A stretch of 14,379 nucleotides of DNA from Planctomycetes bacterium RIFCSPHIGHO2_12_FULL_52_36. GTDB lineage: Bacteria; Planctomycetota; Brocadiia; Brocadiales; Bathyanammoxibiaceae. The stretch spans positions 13,731 to 28,109 of the forward strand of contig MHYW01000132.1 of NCBI GenBank assembly GCA_001828545.1, in the 5' to 3' direction. Shown here one piece after another: positions 7,747-12,813 of the stretch. How positions within the stretch are numbered: the stretch's first letter is position 1; every line of letters begins with the position of its first letter. Below the pieces are notes generated by a model, which was given only the letters and a program-made list of their open reading frames with translations, made no database searches and was not told the origin of the DNA. The position numbers were made by a program, and so were the translations under genes.

Positions 7747-8139
7747 TTATTTGCCGCCAAAGTTCCTCACGACCTGCAGTAGTTTGGCCAGCATCTCATC
7801 CGTCTGCTTACCCCTGTAGCTGGGCATCTTCTTCCCTTCCTTCCCTGCCTTGATGGTCTCAAGGAGCTGGGCATCCGTCCTGGAGGCCTGCCACTTAGGG
7901 TCGGAAAAATCTGGGACTCCGGCCTCTCTACCGAAGCTGGTGCCCTTTCCACCGTTACCATGACAGTAGGCGCAGGTCTCCTGCGGGGCAAAGGAGCCCT
8001 GGACTGAACCACTGCCGAAGATGAAATAAGGACTCTTCTCAGGGTCACTACTCATTATATCTGCCCCTGCCCAGACCGAAGGGGCTGAAGCTAAACTGAG
8101 CGCCAAAAAGGGGACTACAAAGAGCAAAACCTTTTTCAT
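7747..8139 (-). CDS. periplasmic monohaem class I cytochrome c
   Basis: The 130-residue precursor has a clear Sec signal peptide (MKKVLLFVVPFLALSLASAP, cleavage probably after VWA at residue 24), one haem motif C56-A-Y-C59-H60 and a likely distal ligand Met105 in KKMPSYRG. The mature protein of about 106 residues is typical of small electron carriers or c-type cytochrome subunits. A strong GAGGAGGG ribosome-binding site precedes the ATG at 8139. It lies 52 bases after the cytochrome c'-like gene on the same strand and is followed by a strong terminator, so the two are probably one transcript and may exchange electrons. Its specific partner or oxidoreductase cannot be identified from the window. 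Confidence 0.9.
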   Translation of the reverse strand: MKKVLLFVVPFLALSLASAPSVWAGADIMSSDPEKSPYFIFGSGSVQGSFAPQETCAYCHGNGGKGTSFGREAGVPDFSDPKWQASRTDAQLLETIKAGKEGKKMPSYRGKQTDEMLAKLLQVVRNFGGK

Positions 8140-8191
8140 ATCCTAAACCCTCCTCTAATGAAGAAAGTGTTTTATCCTGGCAAAAGAATTC

Positions 8192-8614
8192 TTACGGAGC
8201 CACGCCTGCCTCAGTTACGTATATCTGATGACAGCTCCTGCAGGAAAGGAAGAGAAACCTGAAATTATGACCTACGTCCTCAATCAAACCCATCTTGTCG
8301 CTCTTGCACCTGTCAGCTATCCTGCCAGCGTGAGTCTGTACCAGCTTACTGATGTTCATGGTGTTGGCATCTACGTTGAACTTGCTCTGCCTGGTGCCTT
8401 CGTTGGCCGCCATGACTTCAGCGGCATGCTGGATGTTCTTGTAATCAGCATCGTTGAGCTGGTCAGGCATAAAGCCCTTCAGCTGGTTTATCTTCTGGAA
8501 TTCTTTGGCCGAGCTGGCGCAGAGTTCCTTAACAGAACCTTGGCAATATCCCTTCGCAGAAATGGTACATGCGAAGAGGAAAACCACACCTACCATAAAA
8601 ACCTTTTTCAACAT
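8192..8614 (-). CDS. cytochrome c'-like (class II) periplasmic cytochrome
   Basis: The 140-residue precursor begins with a signal peptide (MLKKVFMVGVVFLFACTISA) and carries its only haem motif near the C-terminus, C125-R-S-C128-H129. With the mainly helical sequence between, this is the arrangement of four-helix class II cytochromes such as cytochrome c' and cytochrome c556. There is no obvious Met ligand assignment, so spin state and ligand binding are open. In cytochrome c' proteins NO or CO binding is common; here that is only a suggestion. Two further cysteines (Cys32, Cys103) lie in the mature part and could form a disulfide. GGAGG seven bases before the ATG supports the start. Upstream lies a possible 44-residue ORF, downstream the class I cytochrome. 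Confidence 0.82.
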   Translation of the reverse strand: MLKKVFMVGVVFLFACTISAKGYCQGSVKELCASSAKEFQKINQLKGFMPDQLNDADYKNIQHAAEVMAANEGTRQSKFNVDANTMNISKLVQTHAGRIADRCKSDKMGLIEDVGHNFRFLFLSCRSCHQIYVTEAGVAP

Positions 8615-8633
8615 TTATCTGCCTCCTTTTTTG

Positions 8634-8768
8634 CTAAAAACCCTCCTCTATATTCATCCAAACCCTCCTCAAGTCTGGATTAGACACGACAATACAGTTC
8701 ACCTCCCTTCTGAAAATCTTCCACAAGTCCCCAATTGTAAGAGGTATTGTGGCCTGACACTTTAACAT
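8634..8768 (-). CDS. possible 44-residue small protein ahead of the cytochromes
   Basis: An ATG at 8768, with AAGGG six bases upstream, opens a 44-codon frame ending in TAG at 8634, only 19 bases before the cytochrome c'-like start. It begins 25 bases after a TATAAT box, so it would be the first gene of the cytochrome transcript. The peptide (MLKCQATIPLTIGDLWKIFR to VWMNIEEGF at the end) has two cysteines (Cys4, Cys24), no signal peptide and no membrane helix. I do not recognise it. Its terminal codons overlap a second GAGGAGGG at 8641-8648. It may be a real small protein, a leader peptide, or chance. Confidence 0.35.
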   Translation of the reverse strand: MLKCQATIPLTIGDLWKIFRREVNCIVVSNPDLRRVWMNIEEGF

Positions 8769-8793
8769 CACCAACCCTTAGAGTCAAGGAAAA

Positions 8794-8802
8794 ATTATAT
8801 CA
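8794..8802 (-). promoter_or_regulatory. extended -10 promoter of the cytochrome unit
   Basis: On the minus strand TGATATAAT (8802-8794) is an extended -10 (TGn before TATAAT) without a good -35. The 11-mer ATGTGATATAA around it is found again at the CbiX-like promoter near 9940. From here to the cytochrome c'-like ATG is about 180 bases, enough for the small ORF. Confidence 0.5.
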
Positions 8803-8905
8803 CATTTGTGGATGATGTAGGCATGGGGGACACTTTCTCCCTGGCTACTGGCTACTAGCTTAAGTATCATTGACTTAGGAAGGGTCTGGAAGGGGTGATT
8901 ATTTG

Positions 8906-8933
8906 GTAGGGGCACGGCGCGCCGTGCCCCTAC
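8906..8933. repeat. GTAGGGGC-family palindrome, intergenic copy
   Basis: A perfect 28-base palindrome with half-site GTAGGGGCACGGCG. It differs at one base from the copy inside the mnmE homologue at 11548-11575. It lies 26 bases after the CbiX-like stop, but no T run follows on either strand, so it is not an evident terminator. Confidence 0.85.
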
Positions 8934-8959
8934 TGTCTACTGTTTGCTGTAGGTGGGGC

Positions 8960-9850
8960 CTATGGATTAGGTCCTTTGAGTTCCTTTTCCCACCGCCTGA
9001 GGCTTCCCTGTATTTCTGCCCTCAGCCACTTGGTGACGTTAACGTGGGGCAGGTAGGGGCGACCAAACCGGTAGGTCAGTCCCCTTAGTTGTTCCTCCAA
9101 CATCCCCTCAATCCCGCCAGGGGCTATCATACATGGGACGACCAGCACCGTCCCGTTTTTACTTGCCTCCTCTATCATGGCCCTCAGGTCTTTGGCTGCC
9201 TTCTCTTTTATGTCGGGAGGGGCGCCGAACATTACAGTGGCCACCAGGGCGTCCTTGAAGCCACCTTCTTCTTCTATGAAAGAGGCCAGGACCCACATGC
9301 TTCTTAACCACATAGTCTCAGAGACCTTGGTAAGGGGGCCGTGTCCTACCAGGATGACGGTCTCTCGTGGTGGATTGAGACTTATCTCCATGGCCCTCTC
9401 AAAGACTATCTGGGCGGCCAGGGGGTTGTGCTCTATGGCATGGGTCATGTGTAAATCAGCCTTGACGGTGATGGGCATAATCTCCTTTTGTCTCTCTGGA
9501 GGGACGGGCGTCACACCCAGGAGGTACTCCAGCTTCTGTACCACCGGGCTGTGGGAGGAGATATAAAGGGGGACGGCCAATATCTTGGATGCCCCTCTTG
9601 CTTCTAATTTATTTACGGCCTCCTGGAGCGCCTTTTCATCCATCCCAAAGAACAGCTCTACATCGTAGGCCTCCTGGATGGGTTTCACCGCTGCCATCAC
9701 GTGCTTATCCCATACAGAGACCTCCCCCGGGGGGTCTATCCCTCGGGCCAGTATCAATATGCCCACCTTCTTTTCTGGGTCGCCCAGGACGAAGGAGGCA
9801 TTAAAAAGGAACAGGAGAAAGACTGTGAGATGCATTAGGTATCTGCTCAT
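8960..9850 (-). CDS. exported CbiX/sirohydrochlorin-chelatase-like protein
   Basis: The 296-residue protein starts with a signal peptide (MSRYLMHLTVFLLFLFNASF, cleavage near VLG-DPEKK), so it should be periplasmic or membrane-tethered. Two chelatase-like halves follow. The first has ILILARGIDPPG where CbiX has a catalytic LVGHGS, then KILAVPLYISSHSPVV. The second keeps VILVGHGPLTKVSETMW (about 176-192) and a C-terminal PYLPHVNVTKWLR. True CbiX and SirB are cytoplasmic and insert cobalt or iron into sirohydrochlorin. The export and loss of the first histidine argue for another tetrapyrrole- or metal-related role, which is unknown. The frame opens at an ATG at 9883, but GAGGAGGG directly precedes the ATG at 9850, where the signal peptide begins. 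Confidence 0.78.
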   Translation of the reverse strand: MSRYLMHLTVFLLFLFNASFVLGDPEKKVGILILARGIDPPGEVSVWDKHVMAAVKPIQEAYDVELFFGMDEKALQEAVNKLEARGASKILAVPLYISSHSPVVQKLEYLLGVTPVPPERQKEIMPITVKADLHMTHAIEHNPLAAQIVFERAMEISLNPPRETVILVGHGPLTKVSETMWLRSMWVLASFIEEEGGFKDALVATVMFGAPPDIKEKAAKDLRAMIEEASKNGTVLVVPCMIAPGGIEGMLEEQLRGLTYRFGRPYLPHVNVTKWLRAEIQGSLRRWEKELKGPNP

Positions 9851-9929
9851 CAAACCCTCCTCTTTGGTATATGTCGTACCCAAGGCAGCTTCGCCAGTTA
9901 TTTTGACGAACAGGACTCAGGGTTTTGCC

Positions 9930-9958
9930 CTTATATCACATAAGTCTTACGGAATCAA
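9930..9958 (-). promoter_or_regulatory. promoter of the CbiX-like gene
   Basis: On the minus strand TTGATT (9958-9953), a 17-base spacer and TATAAG (9935-9930) with an extended TGA before it lie about 80 bases upstream of the ATG at 9850. The surrounding ATGTGATATAA matches the cytochrome promoter. Confidence 0.55.
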
Positions 9959-9980
9959 GGGAGGATTCTTGAGGCATTTT

Positions 9981-10138
9981 CATGTAGGGGCATGGTTTAC
10001 CCCTGCCCTGCACCAGAACGGTACAGGGCAGGCCCGACCTTACTTACAAAGATTCCCTTTGTAAGTAGGGGCATCCGCCCGCCCAAAAGATGGCGGATTT
10101 TCAATCCGCCTGAGGCGGAGCGGACAACGTGCCCCCAC
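9981..10138. repeat. cluster of interleaved palindromic elements
   Basis: Three structures are packed together. CCTGCCCTG (10002-10010) is inverted at CAGGGCAGG (10024-10032). A perfect 11-base-pair hairpin TACTTACAAAG/CTTTGTAAGTA spans 10041-10067. GTAGGGGCA (10065-10073) is inverted, with one mismatch, at TGCCCCCAC (10130-10138); these look like the two ends of one GTAGGGGC-family element split by a block. That block begins TCCGC, ends GCGGA and contains the palindrome TCCGCCTGAGGCGGA (10105-10119). A further GTAGGGGCATG at 9984-9994 may be another end. Confidence 0.65.
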
Positions 10139-10150
10139 TGGTTAAACAAG

Positions 10151-10178
10151 TTGACAGATGTTATCGCAGAGCTATAAT
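10151..10178 (+). promoter_or_regulatory. near-consensus sigma-70 promoter of the PII gene
   Basis: TTGACA (10151-10156) and TATAAT (10173-10178), both perfect, are separated by 16 bases and lie 43 bases before the PII ATG. This is the strongest-looking promoter in the window. No sigma-54 (GG-N10-GC) site, common for nitrogen genes, is evident. Confidence 0.8.
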
Positions 10179-10221
10179 GTGCGGAGTTTAAATAATATCC
10201 ATTTACCTCCAGGAGCAAAAA

Positions 10222-10575
10222 ATGAAAAAGATAGAGGCGATAATCAGACCGGAGAGATTTGAACTGATAAGGCAAACCTTGCACGATGCGGGCTACCATG
10301 GGTTGACGGTAACCACTACGACTGGCTATGGGGAGCAGAAAGGGCCCACCAGAATCTGGCGCGGCAGGGCCTTTTCTAGTGAGGCGGTAAGGAGGGCAGA
10401 GCTTAAGATAGTCGTTCCAGATGAGGAAGCAGAGAAGGTTATGCAGATTATTATAGAAAGTGCCCGTACAGGACAGCCTGGAGATGGAAGGATATATGTA
10501 ACGGATGTGGTTACTACCGTCCACATCCGCACCGGGAGCATCCATACAGGGGTAGAAGAAGAAAAAGAGATATAA
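10222..10575 (+). CDS. PII nitrogen-regulatory protein
   Basis: PII proteins are trimeric sensors of 2-oxoglutarate and ATP/ADP that control ammonium transporters, glutamine synthetase and other partners. The 117-residue length and the co-linear start MKKIEAIIRP are typical, as are QKGPTRIWRG in the T-loop, GQPGDGRIYVTDV (84-96) and the C-terminal IRTG. Numbered as E. coli GlnB, position 51 is Phe instead of the uridylylated Tyr, position 58 is Arg instead of Lys, and position 90 is Arg. Gln39 is kept. AGGAG six bases upstream supports the ATG. No amtB, glnA or glnD is nearby, so whether it acts as GlnB, GlnK or NifI cannot be decided. Monocistronic, with its own promoter and a hairpin downstream. 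Confidence 0.92.
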   Translation: MKKIEAIIRPERFELIRQTLHDAGYHGLTVTTTTGYGEQKGPTRIWRGRAFSSEAVRRAELKIVVPDEEAEKVMQIIIESARTGQPGDGRIYVTDVVTTVHIRTGSIHTGVEEEKEI

Positions 10576-10587
10576 GATATGCAGTTG

Positions 10588-10626
10588 TAGGGTGCGTCTA
10601 GACGCACCCTATCCTTTAATTTTTTG
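10588..10626 (+). terminator. palindrome plus T-rich tract after the PII gene
   Basis: A perfect 24-base palindrome (half-site TAGGGTGCGTCT, 10588-10611) begins 12 bases after the PII stop and is followed by TCCTTTAATTTTTT. It can serve as an intrinsic terminator. Its sequence also resembles the window's GTAGGGGC-type palindromes, so it may be a repeat copy used as a terminator. Confidence 0.6.
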
Positions 10627-10638
10627 AAAAGAAACGAA

Positions 10639-10673
10639 TCCGCCTGAGTCGGACTGGTGCGTTGCAACGCACC
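10639..10673. repeat. two adjacent short palindromes
   Basis: TCCGCCTGAGTCGGA (10639-10653) is an imperfect copy of the TCCGCCTGAGGCGGA family. GGTGCGTTGCAACGCACC (10656-10673) is a perfect 18-base palindrome sharing its GTTGCAAC centre with the copy inside the mnmE homologue at 11760-11783. Confidence 0.7.
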
Positions 10674-10681
10674 CCACAAAA

Positions 10682-10740
10682 ACTCTATCTTCCCCTCTTT
10701 AGCAAATGACTCTATCTTTCCCCCCTTTAACAAAGGGGGG
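10682..10740. repeat. tandem C/T-G/A repeat with CCCCCCTTT hairpin
   Basis: Two degenerate copies of ACTCTATCTTTCCCCCCTTT lie in tandem (10682-10708 and 10709-10735). The second forms a perfect hairpin CCCCCCTTT-AAC-AAAGGGGGG (10720-10740). Confidence 0.65.
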
Positions 10741-10820
10741 GATTTGAAAGGCTCTCTCAGAGAGACCATGCTACCGCATAATAAAAGGCTAATTGAAAGG
10801 ATATGGAAAGATTTATAAAA

Positions 10821-10852
10821 CCCCCCTGAATCCCCCTTTTCCAAAGGGGGAC
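10821..10852. repeat. CCCCCTTT hairpin repeat abutting the mnmE stop
   Basis: CCCCCTTT (10832-10839) and AAAGGGGG (10843-10850) form a hairpin ending two bases before the stop codon of the leftward mnmE homologue; it is preceded by a second C run at 10821-10826. It belongs to the same type as the hairpin at 10720-10740. On the minus strand no immediate T run follows. Confidence 0.65.
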
Positions 10853-12214
10853 TTAGATAGTCTTATGCAGGAGTACCTCAAGCTTATCTAGTTTCTCACA
10901 GACCTCGCTGGCAGTAAAGCAATCACTTATATCCCTGGGTAATTCCCTGGCTACGCTAAGGGCCTCTACCAGAAGCCCCCTTTGCCTCTGTGTAAAGACG
11001 ATGGGGCGGTGGGGGCCTTTCTCTATCTCCGGGAGGAATTCCTTGACGAGCATCCTTCTAAGACCGTCTAGTCCCTTCCCCTCCAGAGCGGAGACCTCGC
11101 AGGGAGGCAGGGGAAACAAAGTAGGGGCGACCCGCCGGGTCGCCCCTACGTCTATCTTGTTTAATACAGGTATAACCTTCCTTGTATCCAGGGTACTAAA
11201 AAACCCTTCTTCCTCTTGTGTGATAGGCCTGGAGGCATCAAGCACCAGTATGACCTTATCGGCCTCCTGGTGGAGCTCCCTGGCCCATCCTACCCCCACC
11301 CTTTCTACCCCGTCTGCCTCCCTGAGACCGGCGGTATCAATGAGTTCTAAGGGCATTCCTTCTATAGAAATGAACTCAATGATATAGTCCCTGGTAGTGC
11401 CTGGCTCATGGTGTACCAATACCCTGTCCTCCCCTAAGAGGGCATTAAAGAGCGTAGACTTCCCCACGTTGGGCGCCCCAGCAATGGTCACCTTCAAAGG
11501 GTTCACCAGGGCCAGTCCAAAGGGGCTGGAATTTACAAGGGCTTCCAGTAGGGGCGCGGCGCGCCGTGCCCCTACCGCCGTCTCAGAAGTATCACATCCC
11601 ACTATCTGCCTTTTAAGTCTCTTGACTTCTTCCTCCAACTTCCTGACCTCGTGGGAGAGTCCACCAGGGGCGGACTGATACTGCGACAGGAGCATCTTAA
11701 CGGCCAGTCTAGTCCTGGCCTGTGGAAGAAGGAGCATGGCCTCTTTTTGAACAAGGTCAAGGGGCACGTTGCAACGTGCCCCTATCGTTTCTTGGGGGAT
11801 TCCACCGGGCACATAGAGGGTCGTCCTTTCAAGCAATTCCTCCCAACTCCCCTCCCTGGCACCCAGCCTCAGAAAGGCCTCCAGGGTCTTTCGTACTGCC
11901 ATTATGCCCCCATGACAGTTTATCTCCACCAGACCCTCACCAGTGGGGCCCCCGTTTGCCCTCCAGATACTCACAAGTACCTCGTCTATTAGCCCCTTAC
12001 TATCGTGTATTGTCCCATAAAAGAGGCTCCCGCTCGGGGCCTTAGTAAGGTCTATCTCAGGCAGAAGTCCACCTGAGGCGGACGTCGCCCGCTTGCTCAT
12101 GAAGAGCTTACTGGCCATCTCCAGTGCCTGAGGACCAGAGACCTGCACCACACCAATCCCCCCCTCCCCCAGCGGTGTGGCGATAAGGGCTATCGTATCA
12201 TTACTTCTCTGCAT
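10853..12214 (-). CDS. mnmE: divergent MnmE/TrmE-type tRNA-modification GTPase homologue
   Basis: MnmE with MnmG modifies the wobble uridine of certain tRNAs. The 453-residue protein keeps the family start (NDTIALIATPLGEGGIGVVQ) and PTGEGLVEINCHGG. All G-domain motifs are present: GAPNVGKST (246-254), GTTRD (272-276), DTAGLRE (293-299), NKID (352-355) and SAL (375-377). Two features are odd. The C-terminal FCIGK motif and preceding 20 or so residues are absent, the stop lying beside a repeat. Four palindromic repeats lie inside the gene and are translated, at about residues 43-49, 144-152, 214-223 and 356-365. The PGEFTxRAFLNGK region is also unrecognisable. It overlaps the CvpA-like gene by 14 bases; GGAGG touches the ATG, which is unusually close. 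It may be a degenerating or repurposed paralogue. Confidence 0.82.
   Translation of the reverse strand: MQRSNDTIALIATPLGEGGIGVVQVSGPQALEMASKLFMSKRATSASGGLLPEIDLTKAPSGSLFYGTIHDSKGLIDEVLVSIWRANGGPTGEGLVEINCHGGIMAVRKTLEAFLRLGAREGSWEELLERTTLYVPGGIPQETIGARCNVPLDLVQKEAMLLLPQARTRLAVKMLLSQYQSAPGGLSHEVRKLEEEVKRLKRQIVGCDTSETAVGARRAAPLLEALVNSSPFGLALVNPLKVTIAGAPNVGKSTLFNALLGEDRVLVHHEPGTTRDYIIEFISIEGMPLELIDTAGLREADGVERVGVGWARELHQEADKVILVLDASRPITQEEEGFFSTLDTRKVIPVLNKIDVGATRRVAPTLFPLPPCEVSALEGKGLDGLRRMLVKEFLPEIEKGPHRPIVFTQRQRGLLVEALSVARELPRDISDCFTASEVCEKLDKLEVLLHKTI
11121..11149. repeat. coding GTAGGGGC-family palindrome 1 (in mnmE)
   Basis: Arms GTAGGGGCGACCCG and CGGGTCGCCCCTAC are perfectly inverted over 14 bases around one C. 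On the coding strand it reads V-G-A-T-R-R-V-A-P-T (residues 356-365), directly after NKID (G4) and ahead of G5. Confidence 0.9.
11548..11575. repeat. coding GTAGGGGC-family palindrome 2 (in mnmE)
   Basis: A 28-base palindrome, one base different from the intergenic copy at 8906-8933. It reads V-G-A-R-R-A-A-P-L-L (residues 214-223), between the helical domain and the G domain. Confidence 0.9.
11760..11783. repeat. coding GTAGGGGC-family palindrome 3 (in mnmE)
   Basis: A perfect 24-base palindrome with half-site AGGGGCACGTTG. It reads I-G-A-R-C-N-V-P-L (residues 144-152), just before the LDLVQKEA segment of the helical domain, in the same codon phase as the other two copies. Confidence 0.88.
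12067..12083. repeat. coding copy of the TCCGCCTGAGGCGGA family (in mnmE)
   Basis: GTCCACCTGAGGCGGAC is an 8-base-pair inverted repeat with one mismatch around a central G. It encodes S-A-S-G-G at about residues 45-49, in the N-terminal domain. Confidence 0.65.
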
Positions 12215-12707
12215 CCTCCGTCAAAGACCTCGCCCCGTTCTTTATATCGCTAGGGATGAGTGCGTAAAAGACCCTGGTACCCTTCGCAAAGGCGGAGACT
12301 ACGGCAGAGGACTCTACCTCTTGCCTCAGACCGTTACTACTATATTCCATCAGCCCCACGGCAACGACCCCACACAGGAGCATCCCCTGAAACAGTGCCA
12401 GGAAGGCACCGAACAGGCCACCCCAGAACCCGGGATAAAGGTTTAAGGCCTTCCTCATAAGCAGTCCAAGACTGCAGATGAGGGCAAAGGTGGCCACAAA
12501 GGTAATAATGTGACTCAGGAGGATGGCGCTCCCAGGACTAAACTTGTTGGACAGGGGGCCAACGAGGTAATGATGTAGAAACGTAGAGGAAAAATAGGCG
12601 GCCACGAGGCATATAAGACTATAGACCTGCCAGAGTATCCCGCTCAGGAACCCAAAGGCCGCTGCCATACACAGGAAACCTATAAAGATGGAGTCAAGCC
12701 AGTTCAT
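12201..12707 (-). CDS. CvpA-family membrane protein
   Basis: The 168-residue protein has four likely membrane helices (about 8-27, 30-50, 61-84 and 93-120) and the CvpA-type opening NWLDSIFIGFLCMAAAFGFLSG and glycine-rich GFWGGLFGAFLALFQG. In E. coli CvpA is needed for colicin V production; elsewhere the role is envelope-related and poorly defined. Its 3' end overlaps the mnmE homologue by 14 bases, suggesting coupled translation. The start at 12707 suits the family N-terminus. Confidence 0.75.
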   Translation of the reverse strand: MNWLDSIFIGFLCMAAAFGFLSGILWQVYSLICLVAAYFSSTFLHHYLVGPLSNKFSPGSAILLSHIITFVATFALICSLGLLMRKALNLYPGFWGGLFGAFLALFQGMLLCGVVAVGLMEYSSNGLRQEVESSAVVSAFAKGTRVFYALIPSDIKNGARSLTEDAEK

Positions 12708-12716
12708 ATTAAAGGT

Positions 12717-12809
12717 TACAGGGAACAGGGGACAGGGAACAGGTAACAGGTAACAGCATACAGGTTAAATCCTTTTCCCCTGTTTCCTGTCTCCTGTCTC
12801 CTGTTCCCC
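12717..12809. repeat. GGGAACAGG direct repeats forming a long inverted repeat
   Basis: The spacer between the AsmA-like and CvpA-like genes holds several short units of the GGGAACAGG/GGGGACAGG type (about 12719-12764). An opposing set, CCTGTTTCCTGTCTCCTG and onward, lies at 12778-12809. The two arms can pair over about 30 bases with roughly four mismatches, giving a large hairpin in the mRNA. Confidence 0.7.
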
Positions 12810-12813
12810 AAGC

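Larger units (their letters stand above)
8615..8959. other. 345-base spacer between cytochrome unit and CbiX-like gene
   Basis: It contains the possible 44-codon ORF, the extended -10 promoter and a 28-base palindrome (8906-8933). It also holds two short degenerate direct repeats: CTGGCTACTGGCTACTAG near 8842-8859 and CTACTGTCTACTGTTTGCTG near 8930-8949. Nothing else recognisable was seen. Confidence 0.6.
9851..10221. other. 371-base divergent spacer between CbiX-like and PII genes
   Basis: From left to right it holds the CbiX-like promoter (9930-9958), a cluster of interleaved palindromes (about 9981-10138) and the near-consensus PII promoter (10151-10178). No protein gene is evident in it. 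Confidence 0.7.

Noticed and set aside
8228..8683. 151-codon rightward ORF over the cytochrome c'-like gene
   Set aside because: It is the complement of a gene with signal peptide and CxxCH motif; its product has no recognisable features.
11001..12045. Rightward ORFs over the mnmE homologue
   Set aside because: The leftward frame carries all five G motifs; the rightward frames are low-complexity shadows.
12717..12809. CRISPR-like array
   Set aside because: Units are 6-9 bases with no regular 30-base spacers and no cas genes; it is a simple repeat with inverted arms.
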